Assembly (NCBI RefSeq): GCF_963676685.1
Contig: NC_092354.1
Coordinates: forward strand, 16,436,746-16,500,745
Reading direction: 5' to 3'
Length of the DNA stretch: 64,000 nt
Source: Mytilus edulis
Lineage: Eukaryota > Mollusca > Bivalvia > Mytilida > Mytilidae
Shown here: positions 44,867 through 56,400 of the stretch, in pieces
Numbering within the stretch: the stretch's first letter is position 1
How the letters are laid out: each line of letters opens with the position of its first letter
The notes under the pieces: generated by a model
The model's database searches: none
Seen by the model: the letters and a program-made list of their open reading frames with translations, nothing else
Told to the model about the DNA's origin: nothing
Translations under genes and position numbers: made by a program

Positions 44867-46455
44867 ATATGAAGTTAAACAAAGTTTCGATCGTAGCTAT
44901 ATAAACCGGGATTATATTAGCCGTTTTCGCGGACGACCCAGGAGTAGATTACTATTTTAAAATGTATATCAGAAGTTAAACACTATAGATGACTTGGGAA
45001 ATAATTCTCAAGCCAAGGTTCAAGTAATTGAAGGGGTGTATTTCGACAACTTGTGTGCCAGGGAAAATACAATTCTATTCAAATTTAACGAAGGGTAAAA
45101 ATGTCCGATTTACTTGCAGTGTCAGATATATTTGAATTGGAGTTGAATTAAGCTATAGAAATTTTACAATGACAGATGATATGCACCTTGAAAGTTAAAC
45201 ATCCTATGATAAAAGTTTTGTACATCTAAAAAATTTTTTTTTATTGAAAACCGTATACATGTACTTTCTCCCATCTTTCCTTCCTACATTTCTTGCGACA
45301 GTTCTGCATTTTTTGTTGAAATAACTTAAAGGATAAACATCATTTCCACAACTTGAGGTAACTTATGATAACATGACATCACAAAACGAACAGAACCAGA
45401 ATCAACCAACATATAAAAAACCGAATAAAACTTGCAAAAATTAATCGAAGTCAAAAACCCTCTTTAAGTGTAACGTGGTGTTGTAGGAACATCGTGTCCA
45501 ACGTCTGAAAGTAGAAATAGAGCGATCAATACTTCAATTCACCCTTATTACAAGAAGCCATGTAGTTTGCGCTTATTGATTGGGATGTGGAAAGCTTAGT
45601 TTGTCTTGGTAGGACTGATGTCTGTCCACGTATAGTTCCACATAGTATTCTTCCAAAAAAATTAAGTTTTTAACGTCCTTGGGTGGCTATGTAACCTTTC
45701 ACGATACGTCGGTAGTTGAATGAACTAATGGGTTCTATAAAATATATATTTGTTAATTGCATAGCTTTTGCTATTTGAATCCATTGGTTAAAGATATTTA
45801 TTTATATTGTAAAATTTAATATTTGCATCGTCACAAAATCTTTGGTTACCTTCTTTGGTTTCCTTCTGTGAGAAACTTATATATTTTATAGAACCCATTA
45901 GTTCATTCAACTACCGACGTATCGTGAAAGGTTACATAGCCACCCAAGGACGTTAAAAACTTCATTTTTTTGGAAGAATGCAGAACTGTCGCAAGAAATG
46001 TAGGAAGGAAAGATGGGAGAAAGTACATGTATACGGTTTTCAATAAAAAAAAATTTTTTTTAGATGTACAAAACTTTTATCATAGGATGTTTAACTTTCA
46101 AGGTGCATATCATCTGTCATTGTAAAATTTCTATAGCTTAATTCAACTCCAATTCAAATATATCTGACACTGCAAGTAAATCGGACATTTTTACCCTTGG
46201 TTAAATTTGAATAGAATTGTATTTTCCCTGGCACACAAGTTGTCGAAATACACCCCTTCAATTACTTGAACCTTGGCTTGAGAATTATTTCCCAAGTCAT
46301 CTATAGTGTTTAACTTCTGATATACATTTTAAAATATAGTAATCTACTCCTGGGTCGTCCGCGAAAACGGTTAATATAATCCCGGTTTATATAGCTACGA
46401 TCGAAACTTTGTTTAACTTCATATATATGGAAATTTTTAACGACCTTGACTGGCT
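44838..46455. repeat. Nested long palindrome inside the foldback element
   Basis: Arms 44838-45316 and 45979-46455 are about 480 bp each and nearly identical in inverted orientation. Inner arms 45649-45745 and 45882-45978 (~97 bp) continue the pairing. The left side has about 330 extra bases (45317-45648) absent from the right. The centre (45746-45881) is a copy of a ~150-bp module also found at 44590-44750 and, inverted, at 50115-50275. Confidence 0.8.
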
Positions 46456-48689
46456 ATACTAGTACTGCAACCAGAGTTCATTTTTAAAAACTTTAATGGT
46501 CCGGAAGAACACACACCTAAATTATATATCGATGGAAAGAGGACAACGTGTACAATAAGAAAAGTTGGGTCGTAAAAATCCAGAGTGGTCACAATTTTGT
46601 GAAATTGAGGTCAAAGGTCAGACCTCAAAATATCAATATCTCAAACACAAGAACAAAAAGGAGAAATATTCTGATATTTATTCAAAAGAATGCTACAAAA
46701 ACGATTCAATCATAAGCTTATGCTATAAACGATGTTAAAACGACAAATTTGACTAATTATATGAAGAGCTGCCATTACAAAATGGCGTTGATTTGGAACC
46801 TTCTGATTTTTTTCCATTTAAGACATAGCAAAAGAAGAAGTGGCCTTGACCTTTTCACATCCATAAATTTTCATATTGTGTATAGTATTTCACTATAGTG
46901 TATTACAGAATTATTTTCTAAAGTATAAAACACCAGTTTATCAAATTATTTCAATATTTTTTCTATCTTTGAAAAAAACAAAATTCAAGCGCTGAAACAG
47001 TGTTTTTAATTTTGCATCTTAAAGGTTGTGTATTTTGTGAAAATTAGTATCTAGTTATAGATAAATACATATTGTGTATTTGCAAAGTCTGAACAGAGCA
47101 GTAATAACACACAATATACTATAGTCACCCGAGGCGAATGCGAGGTTTAAAAAAAATTGAGTGTAAAACAAAGTCAGTTTGGTGCATGAACATTTTTTTA
47201 GTAGAATAATCCTGGTAAAAAAGTTAACTCATTGATTTTTTAAGGGAAGGATGAAAAATTATACAATGCAATGCCAATTTTCTAATGTTGTAATTCAAAT
47301 TCAGTCATGATCCTTATATAACTTTTAAAAGCGAAACACAATAGCTCAAGTATTCATAAAATAGGGACATGAATCAATCTCTTAGTCATCATATGCGGAT
47401 TCAGTACACGTATTAGCATTACAAGACACTTCCCTTTTTTTATAAGAACAAGTTTGGCGCAGGACAGAGTTTGTTCAAAGCAAACACAGTTTGTTTTTAG
47501 TACAAATGCTATCTGGAGCGTAAATACCGTCATGATTTGGTCAAACTCGTCAGATATAGTCTTCCCTTTGCATAGGAAACACAAAAGAAATGTGAGTACA
47601 AAGTTTCGATCAATGTTCGTGATCCATATTCCCATATGCATATGCATGATGTATCTGCACTGCCAGTCCCAAATGTAAAGGGGCGAATGTTGCTACAGAA
47701 ACGATTGATTTTGTAATAGCCATACATTTACGAATTTTTGTTATCTTTAGGGACAATATACGGTTCAGAAGCGCCTTTGTGTTATTTTTCATCGATTAAC
47801 TATCAAATGAACTTTTGAGCCTAGGCTCTTTGTTGAAGACCGAACCGTGACCTATAATGGTTTCCTTTTATAAATTGTGACTTGGATGGTGTGTTGTCTC
47901 ATTGGCACTCATACCACATCTTCCTATATCTATTAACAAGCTATGCGGGCATCATTTCCATAGAAATACCAAAACGAGGACATAACTCATAAGACCACTG
48001 GTGGCAGGATGAAGTAATTGTTCTTCTTTTAATGTATCCTTGATATTTTCAGACACACCTTGGTGTAATTCTGAAAATCTTAATATAGACTTCAATTTTC
48101 CTGCAGCAGATATGGCATCCCCTAAATTGAGTTCAGAGCTAAACTCTATAATTCATATCCCTTGGCCCATCTGTGTCTGAATTGTAAGGTGTCACAATAT
48201 CTAGTTAGTTCTGGAGTTTGGCAGTTTGGTAAGCATCAGAGACAATCTTGGGTAAAATTGATCGGTATATATAGAGGATGTGCTACATGAGAAAGGCTTT
48301 TTCTTATGGAAAAACAAATCACATCACTAACAATCGTTATTAATGAACTGACAGCAAGTTCAAATTCTATTTTTTCAGTGACTGTTTTACTTAATTGACT
48401 TCAATAAGTACTTGGTTATGCATGGATAAATGATTACTCACATTAATAAGCACAACTTAAAAGACTGTTAACACGTTTAGAGGACTCAGTTTTGCGTAGT
48501 TTTCTGGGTTTTTTTTAAAGGTTTTTCTTTTACACAAAAACCCTGTTTTCATATCCAAACTACAAGGAAGAAACTGAGCGCGAGATCGTATAAAAGTGTC
48601 AGGTTGTGAGGTTACATGTCGATCAGTTTGATCACATACAAGGATTTCTGTTGTTTCTAATTTAAAGTTCCCCAAGGGTGACTGGGGAA

Positions 48690-49080
48690 ACGAAATATGG
48701 TCACTTGGTCTTCCCCCAACCGGCAGTTAAACGAAGTTGGGCGTCCGTTTAGCTGTGCGGGATGTATCAAGTTCGCAGTCACGTCCGGTCAGAATGGGGA
48801 CGTTAAATCCGCTGCCTCGTGTAAAGGGAGTCACACGTTAAAAACCTTTGCATCAACTGTTGAAGGGGTCCGTAAGTGGCATGTTGCAATGGAAAATTTC
48901 TGTCCCAATCCAATATCCCATCATTTTCCAGTGGCAGTCTAAATTTTCCCGATCATCATCCCGAATGGCCTCTATTATGACAAAACTTACCGATTGTTTT
49001 TATTGTTAGCTTGTTCTCGTCCTGAACATGCATGAAATATTTGCCACTGGACTTTAAGCAACCAACAATCAATCGATCAA
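48690..49080 (+). repeat. Dispersed repeat ending 'tgccactggactttaagcaa'
   Basis: Shares its body with 16245-16511 (…gggatgtaaataatcaggac… / atcatgcatgaagtac). Short 3'-end fragments lie at 25180-25205 and 63935-63975. Confidence 0.7.
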
Positions 49081-50541
49081 TTTAATTTAAAGACGCACCA
49101 AGTTTGCCTTCTGGTGCAAGTCTCATAACATCACTGATGATTCGCCCACGGAAAGCAGAATATCAAGAGAAGTTGGTTTTGGAATTACCTTGTCACACAC
49201 CAAATCTCTGCGAAACTTCAATAGTACTTTTCCACCGACCACTTGCATGCATATTAATTGCTCTGAGGTTGAACATTGACATACAATGTATTTTCACACA
49301 ATGTCAACTATAGTCATTATCCGGAAAACCCTCTTATCCGAAGGATTTGGTTAACTTTTATATAAAGTCAAAATTTTATTAACAAAAATATAACTTATTT
49401 ACAGAAAATACACGAAAGAACTACTATATATATTCAAATCACTCAAAAATAAATTAACTTCTCCTACAAAATCTACATAATCACATCGAAACTATCAAAT
49501 TGATTGTGAATGAAAAAATAAATGGAGCTGATTGACGGATAGGAAATTTCCGTAATTAAAAAAGGTACAAATGATGTTTTTATTTTTGAGTTTTTGACAA
49601 AATTGTTTGGAATTTGGCCAACAAAATTTGCATGCAGTATCGCAATAATATGTTGTGTCCTCTCAAATGTCAAATACTGTTTTTGAATCATATGTTTTTT
49701 CGTTTTCAAAGAAAAACGCGTTAAATTTCTATCTAAAAAACAGCCGACTTTAAGTTTAAAAGTTTTACTTGGAGATGGTATAATATTTATGTCTTCATCA
49801 TTCCGATGATCCTTGATGATATGTGCATAGAAAATATTTACGAAAATAGCGGGAAATTTAACCAAAAAATATATTTTTGGATTTTAAGGTAACTACCCAA
49901 AACCGTAAATTGAGGGGTACCCCCATTAAAGAGATAAAATACAAAAATGTGACCATAGAAACTTTTTACGACCCGACGGAAATTAAAATATAGATATTAT
50001 TCTATCATTTAAAACAATTTGCAGCCGTGTGTTATTCCGGACCATTAAACTCGTTAACTAAGCGTCTTTTTCGGTGTCAGTTGCAGTACTATACAGTCCT
50101 TGCACGGTCGGCTTCAATGGGATCTATAAAATATATAAGTTTCTTACAGAAGGTAACCAAAGAAGGTACCAGAGATTTTGCGACGATCCAAAAATTAAAC
50201 TTTACAATATATATAAATATCTTTAACCAATGAATTCAAATAGCAAAAGCTATGCAATTAACAAATATATACTTATTAAGCTTCATGTAAATTATTTAAC
50301 AATGAAATACATTAAATATGAAATTTGGAGTTTTACCAAGGGAGCTAATAATTTATAAATAACACTGTCTGCCACACAGCATTTCGGGGACTCTCCCTCT
50401 GGTACCTTTCGTCCCTCTTTTACAGCTGACTATGCGGGGGCTTTTCTAATTATTTGGGGCATTATGATGACCTATAGTTGTTAATTTCTGTGTCATTTAG
50501 TCTCTTGGCAATCATAATACATATTCTTTTATATATATGGC

Positions 50542-50840
50542 GATGTCGTTATTACGACAAAGTGATGTCGTTACTACGACTTGTTATGTCGAAATAACGA
50601 CATCGTGATGTCGTAATAACGACATGTTATGTCGAAATTACGACATGTTATGTCGAAATTACGACATGTTATGTCGAAATTACGACATAGCGATGTCGTT
50701 ATAACGACATGTTATGTCGAAATAACGACATCGCTATGTCGTAATAACGACATGTTATGTCGAAATAACGACATCGCGATGTCGTAATAACGACATGTTA
50801 TGTCGAAATTACGACATGCTATGTCGTAATTACGACATAA
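50542..50840. repeat. Right array of palindromic units (expanded)
   Basis: The inverted counterpart of the left array, with about 14 units against eight. The extra units alternate two spacer types, so the array has changed copy number since insertion or since the arms last equalised. Confidence 0.85.
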
Positions 50841-51350
50841 TTTTTTTTTTTTGAATGGCCCTTATCGGCTTCCGTACAAAATTGATGACATAAGTTGAAT
50901 GATTTTCTTCTAGATTTGCTGCTTATTTGGACGTGTATTACATGAACACTTTTTGTTTATAGGATCAATCGTGCATTGGTGAGTTGATAGGGATTTTATC
51001 TTTTGATAAGATTTGATTTTTATTTATTTATTTCCTGTCTTATTTTTATTGAAATATACATGTCAGTATCATCATGTCTTTACTCTCAGTGTTGTCCAAA
51101 ATACTATTCATTTCCATATATTGAAGAACCATAACCCCCCTTTTTTTTTTAAAGTTAAATGTCTTATCCCTTAGTGTACTGATATGAATAGTATTTTACT
51201 GGAAATGTTTGAAAAAAGATATTGATGCTAACGTAAATATTTTGTTCAATAAAAAGACAGGAAATAAGTCGGTGAACCAAAAAGTTCAAATCTAATTGAA
51301 AGTTAAAGTGCCCATGAACTCACTGATCATGCACGAGTGATTCTATTCAT

Positions 51351-51417
51351 AAAAAGTGTCCGTGTAACAACTAAAAAGAGTCCGTGTATCATATAAAAAG
51401 AGTCCGTGTAACACCCG
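51351..51417. repeat. ~23-bp tandem repeat, three units
   Basis: aaaaagagtccgtgtaacaa-like units in succession. Confidence 0.7.
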
Positions 51418-51835
51418 TTAATGTACTGTTTTTCTATAGCTCTGCGGGGGGCAAAGTCGTACAAAGAAAATAAAACACGCCTTAGATGTCCAGAGGTATT
51501 TAAACCTCGTCTATAGGGAAAGTCCCTTTACAGTGGTAAGTAATATTTTCGGATTTGGTTTTCGCGGGTTTGCTTTTCTCGTGCTAGAAAGTCGATGTGC
51601 AGTGGTATTTAAACCTTGTCTGACCACTGTTTCATTAGACCTTGGCAAGCAGTCGAAACTGTAAGTTGAATTTTCGTTTATGTTACTTTTATTATTTTCT
51701 GTTTTTGAACTTAACATTTGGTTTTTGTTTTGTATTTTTTTTAGAGTCGAACATTGTTCAATTTTAACTTTACATCTCGGTTGCAAAAATGTACGAATTG
51801 TACACATTGTTTGCTACTAACTAAGTTAAGAATAT

Positions 51836-52190
51836 TTAAGAATTGAATGCTTCTTTTTGTAACTTCATTGGGGTGTAAAAGCGTTGACCGAAATACATTT
51901 TATATGAAACTTCATTCTAAAAATGTGCGTACGGTCAACGCTTTTACAACCCTATGAAGTTACAAAAAGAAGCATTCAATTCTTATAATTACATTACTTG
52001 GCTATGATAATGAAAACACGAATTTTATAATTGTATTATTTAATTCACCTGTGCACTTTATTGTGGGACCACGTGTTATCGAAAGTTTTGTTCAGTAATG
52101 GAATTGCGTAAGAAATAATACGTGATGTGCAGTATTAAAGTCAATTAGAATAGACTATTATAATGAAACCTACATCTAATGTAATTATTT
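51836..52190. repeat. Hairpin-headed repeat, copy 1
   Basis: A 150-bp palindrome (51836-51985; ends taagaattgaatgcttcttt) followed by a ~200-bp tail with 'cctgtgcactttattg'. Confidence 0.8.
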
Positions 52191-52226
52191 TGAATATTAT
52201 TGTGGATATCTTGTGTACATTCAATT

Positions 52227-52401
52227 GGCCGTTTCAGAATCTAAAGCATCATGGGTAATTTCATTGTTCGTACCCCAAAGTGAAAATAACGTTACGTCAT
52301 TGGTTGAATTTCGATTGTTTAGGACGTTTTAAACCAATCAAAACGCTTTGGTGTACGCTTTTGAAAATATTACCCAGGATGCATTAGATTCTGAAATGGC
52401 G
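52227..52401. mobile_element. AATT-flanked 175-bp MITE, copy 2
   Basis: Inverse orientation of copy 1, the same length, AATT at 52223-52226 and 52402-52405. Because AATT is palindromic it could be part of the TIR rather than a duplication. Confidence 0.8.
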
Positions 52402-52684
52402 AATTACGATAGCGATATGATAAGACGGTTAGCAGTAAGTATAAGAATTGCCGTAGTTTAGAAAATGGAAGGGGACATGGATTTTTCGTTCAAATACTTT
52501 TTTTGTTTCAATATTTCTTATTTTCAAGAGTATACTTTAAAGAGACGCAAATTTTTCGCAAGAAAAAAAGACAGCCCCCCCTTTTTTTTACATAGGACGA
52601 ATGGTCAAAGCATCAGAAAATGATTCGAGTAAACCTGCCAAAGTGTACATGTATCATTTACTAAGAGAAAACATCAAATATATT

Positions 52685-53045
52685 TTAAGAATTGAATGCT
52701 TCTTTTTGTAAATTTATTGGGGTGTAAAAGCGTTGACCGAAGTACATTTTGTATTTCTGCGCTTCATTCTAAAAATGTGCGCACGGTCAACGATTTTACA
52801 ACCCTATAAAGTTACAAAAAGAAGCATTCAATACTTATAAATACATTTTTTAGCTATGATCATGAAAACACGAATTTTATGTATTTTTTTGATTTAATTC
52901 ACCTGTGCACTTTATTGTTGGACCACGTGTTATCATGAATGAAAAGTTGTATTGAGCAATGCAACTGCTTACGGAATAACATGTGATGTGCAGTTAGCCA
53001 ATCAGAATAAAGTATTATAATGAAACATGCATCTAATGTAATTAT
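52685..53045. repeat. Hairpin-headed repeat, copy 2
   Basis: Direct repeat of 51836-52190, about 85-90% alike, including both the palindrome and the tail. Confidence 0.8.
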
Positions 53046-53433
53046 TGAATTATAAATATAACTTTTATTGCATTTCATTGAATATCGGGATAACGATTTT
53101 GTGGACACTTTTACTGAACACTCGAAGATTGTTGTGTCTTCATGTAAATCCCATTTTTCTTGTTTTAGAAAGATTTTAAAGATAAGATTTCAAAATGTTG
53201 TATGTTTCATCAGCAATATATATTTATTTTTTGCCTCTCGTTCGGTAATTGTACTACATTGATATAATTTTTGAAATTAGCCTGTAAAATGCGATATAAC
53301 TATTTTAAATAGGATTCGTCATAGCGCCTTGATTAACCGATTTGAATATACAGTCAACTTTGGTCAGCAGTTTTGAAACTTTCGGACAGTACATAGTTAT
53401 ACCAGAGACGCATAGTTATACCAGAGAATAACC

Positions 53434-53481
53434 ATGCTTCGACTTGCATTAATACTTTCAGTATTTTATTTAGTTGCGCAG
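53434..53481 (+). CDS. Gene C exon 1 (signal peptide)
   Basis: 16 codons ending in phase 0 at CAG|GTAATT. The 5' UTR contains a direct repeat of catagttataccagaga (53389-53405 and 53411-53427). Confidence 0.7.
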
Positions 53482-56400
53482 GTAATTTAAATATTATTTT
53501 AATCATTATTATCTACTGGTTTTTGTGTTTGAGGGTCTGGGTGGAAGTTCATTTCTGTATTCCTAATTTGCCCATTACAGTAAAACCTGACTAAACCGAA
53601 CCCTTTCGGGACATGAGATGTTGTTCGGTTTTGGCAGGTATTCGGTTTCATCAGGTTCACAATACATAAAATGTGATATGATTGGTCTTCAGAACAAGTT
53701 TGGATTAGACAGGTTTCCGGTTTATTCAGGGTTCGCTCTAATCGGGTTTCACTGTATACTGTTATTCTTTTGAGTACCAATCGGACAACTCTCTATCAAT
53801 TCAAGTAACAATTTATAAAAGTAAACTATTATATGTCGAGGTACGGCCTTCAACACGGAGCTTAGGATCACAAGCTATAAAGGGCCCCAAAAACTACTAG
53901 TGTAAAACCATTCAAACGGCAAAACCAACTGTCTAATCTATATAAAAACGAGAAACACGTGAACTACATAAACAGACGACAACCACTGTACACGTAAGAG
54001 GGCTGGATAGGGTTTTACATGTTTGAGGGTAATGCGTAAAAATTGTAGAACCGAGATAAAGTTCCTTCCCAAAAAATATTGAATTGTTAACAATTACATT
54101 AGATATTATAAAAAAGATGCATGATTGCCAATGAGACAACTCTCGAAAAGAGACCAAAAATGACAACGGTTCTTAATTAACAACTCTAGGTCTCCGTTCG
54201 GCTTTCAACAATGAACAAAGACCATACCGCATAGTCGGCTATGAAAGACCCCGAAATGACTATGTTAAACAATGCAAACGAGACCTGACTAACGGCATTA
54301 TTTATTTTTAAAAAATAAAAAAAAATAAAAATATTAGGGGGCCAAAAATATGTATGTAACAATGAGAACGATATTCGAGTGAAAAATAAAAAGGCAGGAC
54401 AGATTACAGCTAAAAAAAAATGCAGGACGAAATTTTTCATCCTAGCCCCCCATAAAAATCAAATGGTAGCTCCCTAATTATGTAGAAATCACCAAAGATA
54501 GGCCATCGCAATGTCATTTCTTTGCCAAAAAAACCCACCAATATCTCATTGTACAGACTTAAGAAAAAAACCAGCCTTAACCCTCTTGCTGCCAAAGCCA
54601 CACATTTCAGGAGACTTGACAATTTCCCCCCAAACTCCAAGTTTGCAGATAAAATAAAGAATAAAGGACTTTGATTTTATGTGTGAGCTTTGACGAGAAT
54701 AAACTATGGATACTCAAGATTAGTAAGGTCGATAAGTTTTTATTACGACAATAGTATTCAGTGAGTTAAAATGAGGTTTGTCTCATCCGTTTTTTTTACT
54801 GAATTTTCACGGTCACGTGACTCTATTGTTGCTGATAAACTTGGGGTCAACCCGTTACCTGCTTTCCAACTGTTTATGGCTTTTACACACAAATCTTGTT
54901 GATTGTGGTCCATGGTAAAGTAACAATACTGAGGGGCATTGACGACGTAAAAAGACGGCGCCTAAAGGACGATTTTGGCGGGAATAAAGCAGACTGAATG
55001 AGATGCACGTTTTTCATACTTAAAACGGATGTCAACAAATAATACAGGACCAAAGCTTGTTAGTTTATGATATCAACTTATTTTATGTGTTTACTAATTA
55101 TGTAGTTCGTCATTTACATGTAAAATGTTGCAAACTTACGAAATATTTGTTCAGTATTTTTTTTTCATACATCTTTCAGGCCTTTCGGGGCTCAAATACC
55201 ACTATTGAATTCTAAGGGGGTTGGGACTGAGGGGCCCTGATCCCGAAATCCCGGCCTTAAAAACATGAAATCCCGTCGTCCCAAATTTGAAGAAATTTTA
55301 ATCCCGACATCCCGAAATTCGAATAAAGAATTTCCCCAATCCCGACCTTAAAAACACCCAGATTTCAAAGAAAAATGACTCGGAAACCGATTACCCCCGA
55401 ATTTGCTATTTCAAAAACTAACGAATTCTGGGTAATATTTTCAAAAACGTACAAAGAAACATTGTGATTGTCAAGTGCATTCACAAACTGACGCGACGTT
55501 ATTTTCTACAATTTTAACTCGGAACAATAGAATTTAAAAATAATATTATCTTGATTACTGACATCATTATCTTGTTTTTTCTATATATCCCGGACTGCCG
55601 CAAAATATGAATCGTAGTTTAATTTTCAATTTTTTCTTCATTTTAAGGTTTATGGCTTTGTTAGTCACCAACCTCCAGGTCTTCCTAAACGATATTACGA
55701 CATGGTTCTTCATGAACGAGGTAAGGGTTCTGCAAGGAACGAGGTAAGGGTTCTGCAGGTACAAGGTCACAGGCACTTGTTTCTATCCATTGGAAGACAC
55801 ACTATCAACGTATATTTACGAGAAGGTACCCAACCACTTTTTTCACCTCTCCGGCTAAAACCCTGATCAAGATCATATTCTACGATGAAAATTTTACTCA
55901 TGTCATTGAAAATCAATAAATTTTATAATATTCACCGGAAGTGAACAAATCACCTTTCAACCTTTTTTTTCTAGATTTGTTTAATTGCTTTAATGAACTG
56001 CTCAGTTTTCTAAATAGTAACTCCAACTAAACAAATGGTGCTTCGAAACGCTAAGATATATATTTTGGTTATTACATGTATACATGTTCCCTATTATATA
56101 ATTGTTCTGATTTCAATGCAGCATTAGATTTTTTACCCCAATTTCACGGTCCAATGAACATAGATTAGAAAATGATAGTGCTAGTCGGGCATCCGTGTAA
56201 TATAGGCACATGGATGATTCTGATTCTTTACATATTTTAACTTTTGTAGAAGTTGACAAATGCATGGGATTCCGAGAATCCTTTTTGGACTGCGCAATTG
56301 TACAAGGATGTGAAAACGAGGCGTGTCCAGAAAATATGTACTGTTGTTCCACTGAGAAATGCGGAAATATGTGTCGTAAGTAATATATATTTTCTCGTTG

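Larger units (their letters stand above)
44116..50876. mobile_element. Large foldback-type element with composite long terminal inverted repeats
   Basis: Both ends read tacggaagccgataagggcc inward. CAAAAT flanks both sides (44110-44115 and 50877-50882), a 6-bp target duplication. Each arm is: terminal ~30 bp, A-run, array of palindromic units, then a ~450-bp segment including a piece of the common mussel repeat. The arms match from 44116-44775 and 50087-50876, and a diverged continuation pairs 46485-46580 with 49945-50060. A nested palindrome (44838-46455) interrupts the left arm. Between the arms I see dispersed repeats (47815-47935, 48690-49080) and no clear transposase. The layout resembles Foldback or Galileo elements; the superfamily is undetermined. 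Confidence 0.75.

Noticed and set aside
47354..47792. Overlapping ORFs on both strands (60-97 aa)
   Set aside because: Mutual shadows in the interior of the foldback element with no motif.
49473..49865. 130-aa minus-strand ORF inside the foldback element
   Set aside because: No recognisable motif, no splice context; possibly a remnant, but I cannot support a gene.
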